34,011 nt of DNA from Bacteroidota bacterium (GTDB lineage Bacteria; Bacteroidota; Bacteroidia; Cytophagales; Cyclobacteriaceae), in NCBI GenBank assembly GCA_003242315.1, contig QGUY01000007.1, forward strand, positions 1 to 34,011. Reading direction: 5' to 3'. The stretch's first letter is position 1. Each line of letters starts with the position of its first letter. Under the pieces are notes generated by a model that did no database searches, had not been told where the DNA came from, and was given only the letters and a program-made list of their open reading frames with translations. Shown piece after piece: positions 15,935-24,364 of this stretch. The position numbers and the translations under genes are program-made.

Positions 15935-15984
15935 GTCCTGAACCTTTCAGGACAATCATTTCTGTTGATCACTTTATAATCAAC
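15935..15984. promoter_or_regulatory. Two short inverted repeats upstream of the YtxH gene
   Basis: GTCCTG/CAGGAC (15935-15953, seven-base loop) and GTTGAT/ATCAAC (15964-15984, nine-base loop) lie 25-75 bp upstream of the YtxH start codon. The second overlaps a sigma70-like TATAAA on the minus strand. Possible operator or 5' leader structure; assigned by symmetry only. The rest of 15985-16177 holds no clear element, except TATCTTCG at 16150-16157, a one-mismatch -7-like site ahead of pgi. Confidence 0.35.
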
Positions 15985-16177
15985 ACATTTAAAGAATATC
16001 AAGTTTTGTTCCACAAGGGTTTTACAGGGATTGCCGACTCATTTTCTGCCAAATTGTAGGTTAAGCTTCCCAACGTGTGTAGGGATTCCTCAACACTCGC
16101 CTGCAAAGCCAAGCCCTGGACTTTCTTTTTCATTTTCAGCGGAGCGATATATCTTCGCCCGTTCCTAACCACAGCTT

Positions 16178-17830
16178 ATGTTACCCACCCATAATCCTAC
16201 TGAACTTCCAGCCTGGCGTCAGCTCGAAGCTCACTTTCTTCATTTGCAGGCCGTACACATGCGTGACCTCTTTGCAGAAGATCCAGGACGCTTTGACAGG
16301 TTCCATGCGCAGTTTGAGGACATCCTGGTCGATTACTCCAAGAACCTCATCACGCCGGAAACGATGGCGCTGCTGATACAGCTGGCTCAGGAAGCCGGAC
16401 TGGAAGAATCGATCCACGCGATGTTTTCAGGGCAGCCCATAAATCGCACAGAAGGCAGGCCGGTCCTTCACATCGCGCTGCGCAACCGTACCAACGAGCC
16501 CATATACGTCAACGGTGAAGATGTCATGCCCGACGTAAACCGCGTGCTCGACCATATGAAGAGGTTTTCCGAAGAAGTGATTTCAGGTGCCTGGAAGGGA
16601 TGCACGGGCAAAACCATTACCGATATCGTCAACATCGGCATCGGAGGTTCCGACCTGGGTCCTTTGATGGTGACCGAGGCGCTCCGCCCCTACTGGAAAA
16701 ACATCACGCCACACTTTGTGTCCAACATCGACGGGACACACATCCAGGAAACGTTGAAAAGAGTTGACCCGGAAAGAACCCTTTTCATCATCGCGTCAAA
16801 GACTTTCACCACACAAGAAACCATGACCAATGCCATGACGGCGCGGGAATGGTTTCTTTCCAAAGCGGGAAGTCAGGCCGACGTTTCCCGGCACTTCGTT
16901 GCCGTCTCCACCAACACAAAGGCGGTGAAGGAGTTTGGGATCGCCACGGATAACATGTTTGAATTCTGGGACTGGGTTGGCGGAAGGTATTCGCTTTGGT
17001 CCTCCATCGGCTTGTCGATCGCATGCACGCTCGGCTTCGAGAACTTTCAGGCGCTGCTTGAAGGAGCGCACGCCATGGACCAGCATTTCAAGAACACGCC
17101 CTTCGAAAAGAACATACCGGTGGTGCTGGCGATGATAGGCATCTGGTACAATAACTTTTTCGGCGCTGCCACGGAGGCTATCCTCCCCTACGATCAATAC
17201 CTGCACCGGTTCGCCGCGTACTTCCAGCAGGGCAATATGGAAAGCAACGGCAAGTCGGTTGACAGAACCGGCAAACCCGTTAACTACCAGACCGGACCTG
17301 TCATCTGGGGTGAACCCGGCACCAATGGTCAGCACGCGTTCTATCAACTCATACACCAGGGCACGAAGTTGATCCCGTGTGACTTTATCGCGCCAGCCAT
17401 CAGCCATAATCCTGTGGGTGATCATCACGCGAAACTCCTCTCCAACTTCTTCGCACAGACGGAAGCGCTCATGAAAGGCAAGCCAACCGAAGAGGTGGAA
17501 CGAGAACTTGCCCAGGCAGGCATGGATACCGAAGCGATACGATTCCACGCACCCTTCCGTACCTTCGAAGGGAACAGGCCTTCCAACAGCATCCTGTTCC
17601 GGCAGCTCACGCCCCGCACCCTTGGCTCGCTCATAGCGATGTATGAGCACAAGATTTTTGTACAGGGAATAGTTTGGAACATCTACAGTTTTGACCAATG
17701 GGGTGTCGAACTCGGCAAGGTTCTCGCGCGCAAAATCCTGCCCGAACTTGAAACTCCAGAAGAAATCACTTCACACGACGCGTCAACAAATGGGCTAATC
17801 AACTATTTCAAACGTTTGAAATTCAGATGA
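16178..17830 (+). CDS. pgi: Glucose-6-phosphate isomerase
   Basis: 550 residues, the size of the E. coli-type enzyme. It interconverts glucose-6-phosphate and fructose-6-phosphate. Motifs: VNIGIGGSDLGPLMVTEAL (phosphate binding), HFVSNIDGTHIQ, FWDWVGGRYSLWSSIGLSIA, QGNMESNGKSVDR with the catalytic glutamate region, GEPGTNGQHAFYQLIHQGTK, and near the C-terminus the conserved Lys of GKVLARKILPEL. No export signal. It is followed by pfkA after 61 bp and then a ROK kinase, so the three plus-strand genes form an upper-glycolysis cluster facing the glucan operon. The start is the only plausible ATG. Confidence 0.97.
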   Translation: MLPTHNPTELPAWRQLEAHFLHLQAVHMRDLFAEDPGRFDRFHAQFEDILVDYSKNLITPETMALLIQLAQEAGLEESIHAMFSGQPINRTEGRPVLHIALRNRTNEPIYVNGEDVMPDVNRVLDHMKRFSEEVISGAWKGCTGKTITDIVNIGIGGSDLGPLMVTEALRPYWKNITPHFVSNIDGTHIQETLKRVDPERTLFIIASKTFTTQETMTNAMTAREWFLSKAGSQADVSRHFVAVSTNTKAVKEFGIATDNMFEFWDWVGGRYSLWSSIGLSIACTLGFENFQALLEGAHAMDQHFKNTPFEKNIPVVLAMIGIWYNNFFGAATEAILPYDQYLHRFAAYFQQGNMESNGKSVDRTGKPVNYQTGPVIWGEPGTNGQHAFYQLIHQGTKLIPCDFIAPAISHNPVGDHHAKLLSNFFAQTEALMKGKPTEEVERELAQAGMDTEAIRFHAPFRTFEGNRPSNSILFRQLTPRTLGSLIAMYEHKIFVQGIVWNIYSFDQWGVELGKVLARKILPELETPEEITSHDASTNGLINYFKRLKFR

Positions 17831-17891
17831 TTGATTAGTTCTGCATAAAATCATAACGAGTTCTTAATTTTACCGGAATTCATTGGTCCAA

Positions 17892-18878
17892 ATGGAAAAG
17901 GAGATAGGCAAGATCGGTGTCTTCACGTCCGGCGGTGACGCGCCTGGAATGAACGCAGCGATCCGTGCAGTGGTGCGATCAGCGATATACTACAAGAAGG
18001 AAGTGTACGGGATCATGCGCGGATACGAGGGCATGATCGAGGGCGATATTGTTCGCCTGGGCGCACGTTCTGTCAGCAACATTATTCAGCGGGGTGGCAC
18101 CATCCTGAAGACGGCACGCTGTCAGGAGTTCCGGACGGTAGAAGGACGGAAGAGGGCTTACGAAAGTCTCAGGAAGATCGGCATCGATGCCCTGGTTGCC
18201 ATCGGGGGAAACGGTACATTCACCGGCCTCCACAAATTTTACGAGGAACACGGCATTCCCTCGATATGCATACCCGGCACCATCGATAACGACCTTCCCG
18301 GAACCGACTTCAGCATTGGCTATGACACAGCTACCAACACCGCTGTGGAAGCCATTGACAAGATCCGCGATACCGCGCTCTCGCATAACCGCGTGTTCTT
18401 TATCGAGGTGATGGGCCGGCATTCCGGATACATAGCTGTAAACAGCGGCGTTGCGGGAGGAGCTGTCGCGATTATCCTGCCGGAGGAGACGACGACCTTC
18501 GACGAACTGTTTGCCGCACTCGAAGCCGGTGAGAAGACGAACAAGAAGTCGAACCTCGTCGTGATCGCTGAAGGCTCAAAGATCGGCGGTGCTTACGAAC
18601 TGGCACGAAAGGTCAAGGAACGTTCGTCGTACTTCGACATCAAAGTCACGATCCTCGGTCACCTGCAACGCGGTGGTTCACCTACGTACTTTGACCGGGT
18701 GCTCGCCAGCAAGATGGGCGTAGCAGCGGTTGAAGGGCTGCTGCAAGGAAAGCGCGACGCAATGGTCGGTATCAAAGGCAATAAAATCGTGTACAACGAC
18801 TTTAAGACCATTATCGATGTTCCGAGCAACGAGATTGATGCGGAGTCGCTCCGCATTGCCAAAATCCTTTCCATATAA
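17892..18878 (+). CDS. pfkA: 6-phosphofructokinase
   Basis: 328 residues. It phosphorylates fructose-6-phosphate to the 1,6-bisphosphate. Motifs: GGDAPGMNAAIRA (14-26), GGNGTFTG (105-112), PGTIDNDLPGTDFSIGYDTA (128-147) with the catalytic Asp, EVMGRHSGYIA and GHLQRGGSPTYFDR. The Gly at position 108 (equivalent to E. coli Gly104) points to ATP rather than pyrophosphate as donor. The residue equivalent to the Mg-binding Asp103 of E. coli is Asn107 here, which is unusual in my knowledge of the family. Start: ATG at 17892, since an upstream TTG adds only three residues. It lies between pgi and the ROK kinase on the same strand. Confidence 0.95.
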   Translation: MEKEIGKIGVFTSGGDAPGMNAAIRAVVRSAIYYKKEVYGIMRGYEGMIEGDIVRLGARSVSNIIQRGGTILKTARCQEFRTVEGRKRAYESLRKIGIDALVAIGGNGTFTGLHKFYEEHGIPSICIPGTIDNDLPGTDFSIGYDTATNTAVEAIDKIRDTALSHNRVFFIEVMGRHSGYIAVNSGVAGGAVAIILPEETTTFDELFAALEAGEKTNKKSNLVVIAEGSKIGGAYELARKVKERSSYFDIKVTILGHLQRGGSPTYFDRVLASKMGVAAVEGLLQGKRDAMVGIKGNKIVYNDFKTIIDVPSNEIDAESLRIAKILSI

Positions 18879-18950
18879 TGAATGATTCTCAGCAGGAATT
18901 TGTGGTAAACAAGCCGGCGGTTATCCGGTAACTCTAACGAGGTAATACAA

Positions 18951-19937
18951 ATGAGAGAAGTAACTATCGGCATTGACATCGGCGGCACGAACACCAAGTT
19001 CGGAATTGTCGACAAAGAAGGTCATGTAATCACCCAGGGTAGCATCTCTACGGCAAAACACGAGGAGTTCCGGGATTACTTTAAAGAGCTGGCCGGCGCC
19101 TTGCGCAAGTCGCTTAACGAACTCGGGTCAGACTACAAACTCCTCGGCATCGGAGTCGGTGCGGCCAATGGCAACTATTATAAGGGCACTATCGAACGCG
19201 CCACCAACCTTAAGTGGAAGGGTATCATTCCCCTCGCAGACATGTTCCGCGAAGAATTCGATATCCCGGCCATCATCACGAACGATGCAAACGCAGCCGC
19301 TGTAGGCGAAATGGTCTACGGTGCCGCCAAAAAGATGAAGGACTTCATCGTCATAACGCTCGGCACAGGCCTTGGCAGCGGCTTTGTCGCAAACGGTCAA
19401 TTGCTCAATGGCAAACACGGTATTGCCGGAGAACTCGGACATACATCTGTAAATCCTGCAGGTCGGTATTGCAACTGCGGAAAGCGCGGCTGCCTTGAAA
19501 CGTATGTGTCGGCCACCGGCATTAAGCGCACGGTTTATAAACTCCTCGCCGATCACCTTGAACCGAGTGAATTGCGGGGTATCAGCTTCGACAACCTCAA
19601 CACGAAGATGATCACCGAATGTGCCATTCGCGGTGACGATGTCGCGCTGGCCGCTTTTGAATACACCGGACGTATCCTGGGGATGAAGCTCGCCGATACT
19701 GTTGTGCACACCGACCCCGAGGCCATCTTCCTGTTTGGAGGGCTTTCACTTGCGGGTGACCTGATCTTCAAGCCAACCATTCGGCACATGGAAGCGAACC
19801 TTATGCCCCTGTTCCGGGGTAAGATCAAGGTATTGCCTTCGGCCCTTCAAAATCAGGCAGCTCCGATCCTCGGCGCGAGCAGCCTGGTGTGGAATTACCT
19901 GGAGAATGAACCGTCAAGGAGGATGATTCCTTCCTAA
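18951..19937 (+). CDS. ROK-family sugar kinase, probable glucokinase
   Basis: 328 residues. The N-terminal ATP-binding motif DIGGTNTKFG is at 9-18, the catalytic Asp in TNDANAAA (110-117), a second phosphate loop LGTGLGSG (137-144), and the ROK zinc motif: ELGHTSV (161-167) with CNCGKRGCLETY (174-185). The E-x-G-H pattern is that of glucose-type ROK kinases, and with pgi and pfkA directly upstream a glucokinase role fits best; N-acetylmannosamine or fructose as substrate cannot be excluded. There is no N-terminal helix-turn-helix, so it is not a ROK repressor. Its stop overlaps the stop of the convergent GH57 gene (19934-19937). A GAGG seven bases before its ATG is a modest Shine-Dalgarno candidate. 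Confidence 0.9.
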   Translation: MREVTIGIDIGGTNTKFGIVDKEGHVITQGSISTAKHEEFRDYFKELAGALRKSLNELGSDYKLLGIGVGAANGNYYKGTIERATNLKWKGIIPLADMFREEFDIPAIITNDANAAAVGEMVYGAAKKMKDFIVITLGTGLGSGFVANGQLLNGKHGIAGELGHTSVNPAGRYCNCGKRGCLETYVSATGIKRTVYKLLADHLEPSELRGISFDNLNTKMITECAIRGDDVALAAFEYTGRILGMKLADTVVHTDPEAIFLFGGLSLAGDLIFKPTIRHMEANLMPLFRGKIKVLPSALQNQAAPILGASSLVWNYLENEPSRRMIPS

Positions 19938-22354
19938 GCAGATTGTTGCGCTTCGGGAATCTCGACCTTGACGCGCAGGTTTTCGCCGAGAAGGTGAAAC
20001 TGTTTCAGCCAGGCCTCAGAGTGACCGTCGCGCAACAGATCTTTTCTTGAGATGAGGAAATACAGGTTTTGACTCTTGTAGAGATTCGGCTTCAGGTCGA
20101 ATTTCAACAGCAACGGGAACACGCGATTGAGTCGCTCAATCCGACGTTGGTTCTCGATCTCTTCCGTAGCAATCAATTGCAATTCGTTGTAGATGCGATC
20201 TCCCGCCAATCGCGCCACCTTGTCCGGATCCTCGATCGTAAGCTTCCATTTATCCAACTCTCCCATAATCCGTTCCAGTTCTTTGATGTTGATCTTATCG
20301 GAACGGAACCAGTTGAGCAGATCGGCATTGAGAACATATTGAAACGTCTGCCGGTAAGCGTTGGGAATAGGAACATCGTTGTTGTCGAGCGCAGTTACAA
20401 GCGGATAGTCGTGATTATAAATTCTGCGTAACGAGTACTCCAGTTCTTCGAGACTCTTGCGCGTGATCATGTCGAGAACCTTGCGCTTTTCGTCCTTGAA
20501 CAGGTGCCACAGCGTGTACTTATCGGGACCGAAATAGGTTTGCATAAGCCCGATCACATCACCCAGCCTGCCCTCCTGGAATGCGCGTACGATGCGCACC
20601 TGCATGCTGTGGAACTTGTCGACCTGCATCTCCTGGGATATGTTGCCGATGATATTATGCTTTCCCATGTACACCACGCAGAACGCGAAACGTTTCTCGG
20701 TACGCGTTACATTTGATTTAACAAGCGTGATACCGAGGACGAGGCGTTGCTCCCCGGCTTCTTTCCGGATAAAGAATTCGTTCGTTGTCGTGTGGTTGAA
20801 CACAGGGAAGTTTTCCGGGTCTTCTTCAAACAACGACGAAACTGCATAGTGCATCCCCACGCGTTGGAGGTTCGTTTTGGCGGGCAATACGAAGCGATGG
20901 TACGCCTGGGCCGCATTCCCGATCATCGGAATGTTGCTGGGAACATCTTCGAGTTTCTTGATGAACTCCGCCTCCAGCTTGGCATCAGAAACCTGGTTGG
21001 CAAGTTGGATTGCGCGACACGCGTACTGTAGAATCTGTGTCGTTTCGATTCCCGACACTTCATCGAAGAACCACCCGCAACTCGTGAACATCAGCATAGC
21101 ATGCCGTTGCATTTCCAGCAACCGCAGAATGTGATTGGCCTGCGTCTCTACGGAACTGTGTTCCTTCAGGAAACGGTCAACCACCTCATCCCTCCTGTCG
21201 AGGATTACGCTGATGTATTCATTTCTCGCATGCCACGGGTCTTTGAGTATCAGCGAACCCTCGAAGCTGTATATCCGGGTTAACTGATCGCGTAGCCAGT
21301 CAAGTGCTTCCCGCAGCGGCTTCCTCCACAATTGATTCCATTCGGGATGGCCACCGGTATTGCAACCACAGTTGTCTCTCCAACGCTCTACGCCATGCAC
21401 GCAGCTCCACGAACTGTTCTCGTGAATCATGCACTCATCGGTAACCTGAGTCATTGCAAGGTACTCACCGTAGTTCGTGAGACGAGCGTTGCTGCTGTTG
21501 TCGATCTGATCGAGGCAATACGCCAGGGCCATATCACCGTGCTTGTGATGGTGGCCATAGGTTTCTCCGTCCGTGGCAATGTTGACGAGCTGGCGCTCGG
21601 TGCGCGCATCAAAGCCGTCCATAAGTGCCCGCGCAAAACGGTCACCGTCGTTGAGCAGACCATTAAAGGCCACAGACTGTGAGAGTGGGCCATGGTAGAA
21701 GAAGATCGTAATTGATCTGCCTGATGGTAGCGGACACGTGTAAGGCCGGCGTGTGTCGAGCAACGATTCGTCTACCTCCTGCCAGCTTTTTGCGCCGATT
21801 TTGCGGACTGCCCTGGCCTGCCGCGGAGCGAGTATGGTGAACTTAATACCGTATTTGGCGAGAAGCTCAAGGGTTTCGAGATCGACAGCCGTCTCAGCCA
21901 GCCACATGCCTTCAGGATGGCGCTTGAATCTGAAGACGAAGTCTTTGATACCCCAATATATCTGGGTCTCCTTGTCGCGGGAGTTACAGAGCGGCATGAT
22001 GGCATGGTTGTAGACCTGCGCCAGCGCCGAACCATGTCCTGAAAACCGCGAAGCGCTTTCCGCATCAGCCCGCAGAATCGCTTCATACGTTTCGGGGTCA
22101 TTTTGCTGCATCCATGAGAGCAGCGTCGGACCGAAGTTGAAGCTGATGCGCGAATAGTTATTGATGATGTTTCGGATGATGCCCTTGGAGTCGAGGATAC
22201 GCGAAGCCGTGTTCGGCGCGTAGCACTCGGCAGAAATCCGCTCATTCCAGTCATGATACGGATGCGCCGAATCCTGCACCTCTATGACTTCCAGCCACGC
22301 GTTTTCACGCGGCGGCTGATAAAAATGACCATGTATACAAATATATCTCTCCAC
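19934..22354 (-). CDS. GH57 family glycoside hydrolase with DUF3536 domain
   Basis: 806 residues. The N-terminal GH57 barrel shows region 1 as HGHFYQPPREN (8-18), the nucleophile Glu in EGMWLAETAVD (Glu154), and the acid region in ATDGETYGHHHKHGD (Asp262). The C-terminal half matches the DUF3536 extension found in one GH57 group. GH57 enzymes act on alpha-glucans (amylase, 4-alpha-glucanotransferase or branching); the exact activity cannot be read here. No signal peptide, so it works in the cytosol, probably on glycogen. The start is GTG: it directly precedes the conserved ERYICIHGHFYQPP and there is no in-frame ATG upstream. It is the last gene of the glucan operon, 36 bp after glgB. Confidence 0.88.
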   Translation of the reverse strand: MERYICIHGHFYQPPRENAWLEVIEVQDSAHPYHDWNERISAECYAPNTASRILDSKGIIRNIINNYSRISFNFGPTLLSWMQQNDPETYEAILRADAESASRFSGHGSALAQVYNHAIMPLCNSRDKETQIYWGIKDFVFRFKRHPEGMWLAETAVDLETLELLAKYGIKFTILAPRQARAVRKIGAKSWQEVDESLLDTRRPYTCPLPSGRSITIFFYHGPLSQSVAFNGLLNDGDRFARALMDGFDARTERQLVNIATDGETYGHHHKHGDMALAYCLDQIDNSSNARLTNYGEYLAMTQVTDECMIHENSSWSCVHGVERWRDNCGCNTGGHPEWNQLWRKPLREALDWLRDQLTRIYSFEGSLILKDPWHARNEYISVILDRRDEVVDRFLKEHSSVETQANHILRLLEMQRHAMLMFTSCGWFFDEVSGIETTQILQYACRAIQLANQVSDAKLEAEFIKKLEDVPSNIPMIGNAAQAYHRFVLPAKTNLQRVGMHYAVSSLFEEDPENFPVFNHTTTNEFFIRKEAGEQRLVLGITLVKSNVTRTEKRFAFCVVYMGKHNIIGNISQEMQVDKFHSMQVRIVRAFQEGRLGDVIGLMQTYFGPDKYTLWHLFKDEKRKVLDMITRKSLEELEYSLRRIYNHDYPLVTALDNNDVPIPNAYRQTFQYVLNADLLNWFRSDKINIKELERIMGELDKWKLTIEDPDKVARLAGDRIYNELQLIATEEIENQRRIERLNRVFPLLLKFDLKPNLYKSQNLYFLISRKDLLRDGHSEAWLKQFHLLGENLRVKVEIPEAQQSA

Positions 22355-22390
22355 GCGTTTTCAACCTTTAATTCCACACCGCTGTACACC

Positions 22391-24364
22391 TCACGAGCCA
22401 TCAAACTCAAATTCCGCCACCTCCCTTTCACACTTCAGCACCGAAACGGCCAGCGGAGGAAGCGTCAATGTAATTGAGTAATCGCGTCCGTGATACTTCA
22501 CTGGGGAAGTCATAAACAACCCTGTGTTCAAAATGCCGCTGCCTCCATAGGCGCGGTCGTCCGTGTTCAGCACTTCCTTCCAATATCCCCGGTACGGCAC
22601 ACCTACCCGATAGTGATTCCTTACCGCGGGTGTAAAATTGCAAATCACGACGAGCAAGTCCATGGGATCATCACCCTGTCGCTGGTAGATAATCACACTG
22701 TTCTCACGGTCGCTGTAATCTACCCACTGAAATCCCCGGTGATCAAAGGCGTACTGGTACAGCGCTTTTTCTGTACGATAAAACCGATTTAGCTCTTTAA
22801 TAAGTTTCTGAACGCCTTTATGAAAATCGTATTCCAGCAGGTGCCAGTCCAGACTATGGTTATGATTCCATTCCGACGTCTGACCAAACTCGCCACCCAT
22901 GAACAACAACTTGGTCCCGGGGTGCGTGTACATGTATGCGTACAACAACCTAAGATTAGCGAACCGCTGCCAATCATCGCCGGGCATTCGACCAATAAGT
23001 GATCCTTTTCCATGAACCACTTCATCGTGCGAAAGCGGCAACATGAAGTTCTCCGTGAACGCGTACATCAGGCTGAAGGTAATCTCATTCTGATGGTACT
23101 TTCGGTGTATCGGATCTTTCCGGAAGAAGTTCAGCGTATCGTGCATCCACCCCATCATCCACTTTTGACCGAATCCGAGGCCACCCAAATAGGTCGGTCT
23201 GGAAACGCCGGGCCATGACGTCGACTCCTCCGCGATGGTGACACAATCCGGTACCTCGCCGTACACTACTTCATTAAATTCTTTCAGGAAGCTGATGGCT
23301 TCGAGGTTTTCGTTGCCACCATATTGATTCGGTATCCACTCACCGGGTTTGCGCGAATAGTCGAGATACAGCATCGACGCTACCGCATCGACACGTAGGC
23401 CGTCGGCATGAAAGCGTTCCAGCCAGAACAACGCATTGCTTATCAGGAAGCAACGTACCTCGTTGCGACCGTAGTTGAATATGTAGCTCTTCCAGTCGGG
23501 ATGAAATCCCTTTCTCGGGTCGGCGTGCTCATACAGATGAGTTCCATCGAAATTGAAAAGTCCGTGGGCGTCGCCAGGAAAATGCGAAGGCACCCAATCG
23601 AGGATAACGCCTATACCTTCCTGGTGGAAGCGATCGATCAGGTACATGAAATCCTCAGGAGTACCAAACCGACTTGTTGGCGCGTAGTAACCAGTGATCT
23701 GGTATCCCCATGATCCAAAGAACGGGTGCTCCATCACGGGAAGAAATTCAACATGCGTATAACCCATGTCACGCACGTAGGCCACCAATTCGTTGGCCAG
23801 TTCGGTGTAATTCAAAGAGCGGTTGTTATCGTGCAGCACTTTTTTCCACGACCCGATATGAACCTCGTACACTGCATAAGGTTTTGCTTTTGCTGGCGGA
23901 TGTTCCCTGCGTTGCTTCATCCATACGTCATCACGCCATTTGTAGTCGTGCTCCCACACGATCGAAGCCGTCATTGGCGGCGGCTCGCAGTAAAAAGCGA
24001 ATGGGTCTGCTTTTTCCAGCAATTCTCCGGTATTGGAACGGATGGCGTACTTGTACGCTTCTCCCTTGCCTATGTTGGGAAAGAATCCCTCCCAGATGCC
24101 ACTTTCGTCCCAACGAGCGTGAAGAAGATGACGACCCGGTTGCCAATGATTGAAATTCCCGATTACGGAAACCTGGCTTGCATTTGGTGCCCAGACGGCA
24201 AAGTACGTACCCCGCTCACCCTTGTATTCCATTGGGTGTGCGCCCAACTTTTCATAAAGCCGAAAGTGCTTGCCTGCTTTGAACAAATAGATGTCAAAGT
24301 CGGTAAGCAGACTAAACGATTCAGTCGTCTCTTCTGTGGTTTTACTTTTCGTCCTCTTTCCCAT
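22391..24364 (-). CDS. glgB: 1,4-alpha-glucan branching enzyme
   Basis: 657 residues, slightly short for GlgB because the most N-terminal carbohydrate-binding module is absent. It cuts alpha-1,4 chains and rejoins them by alpha-1,6 bonds. A CBM48 domain (about 35-135; FAVWAPNASQVSVIGNFNHW) is followed by the GH13 barrel. The nucleophile is Asp326 in DGLRVDAVASMLYLDYSR, the acid/base Glu379 in TIAEESTSWPGV, and the third residue Asp447 in LPLSHDEVVHGKGSL. All are intact. Its ATG comes immediately after the stop codon of treS-mak with no gap, so translation is probably coupled. Together with GlgE this gives branched glycogen-like polymer. Confidence 0.95.
   Translation of the reverse strand: MGKRTKSKTTEETTESFSLLTDFDIYLFKAGKHFRLYEKLGAHPMEYKGERGTYFAVWAPNASQVSVIGNFNHWQPGRHLLHARWDESGIWEGFFPNIGKGEAYKYAIRSNTGELLEKADPFAFYCEPPPMTASIVWEHDYKWRDDVWMKQRREHPPAKAKPYAVYEVHIGSWKKVLHDNNRSLNYTELANELVAYVRDMGYTHVEFLPVMEHPFFGSWGYQITGYYAPTSRFGTPEDFMYLIDRFHQEGIGVILDWVPSHFPGDAHGLFNFDGTHLYEHADPRKGFHPDWKSYIFNYGRNEVRCFLISNALFWLERFHADGLRVDAVASMLYLDYSRKPGEWIPNQYGGNENLEAISFLKEFNEVVYGEVPDCVTIAEESTSWPGVSRPTYLGGLGFGQKWMMGWMHDTLNFFRKDPIHRKYHQNEITFSLMYAFTENFMLPLSHDEVVHGKGSLIGRMPGDDWQRFANLRLLYAYMYTHPGTKLLFMGGEFGQTSEWNHNHSLDWHLLEYDFHKGVQKLIKELNRFYRTEKALYQYAFDHRGFQWVDYSDRENSVIIYQRQGDDPMDLLVVICNFTPAVRNHYRVGVPYRGYWKEVLNTDDRAYGGSGILNTGLFMTSPVKYHGRDYSITLTLPPLAVSVLKCEREVAEFEFDGS

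Noticed and set aside
16796..17698. 300-codon open frame antisense to pgi
   Set aside because: It lies wholly inside pgi, has no recognisable domain and is explained by codon bias of the real gene.
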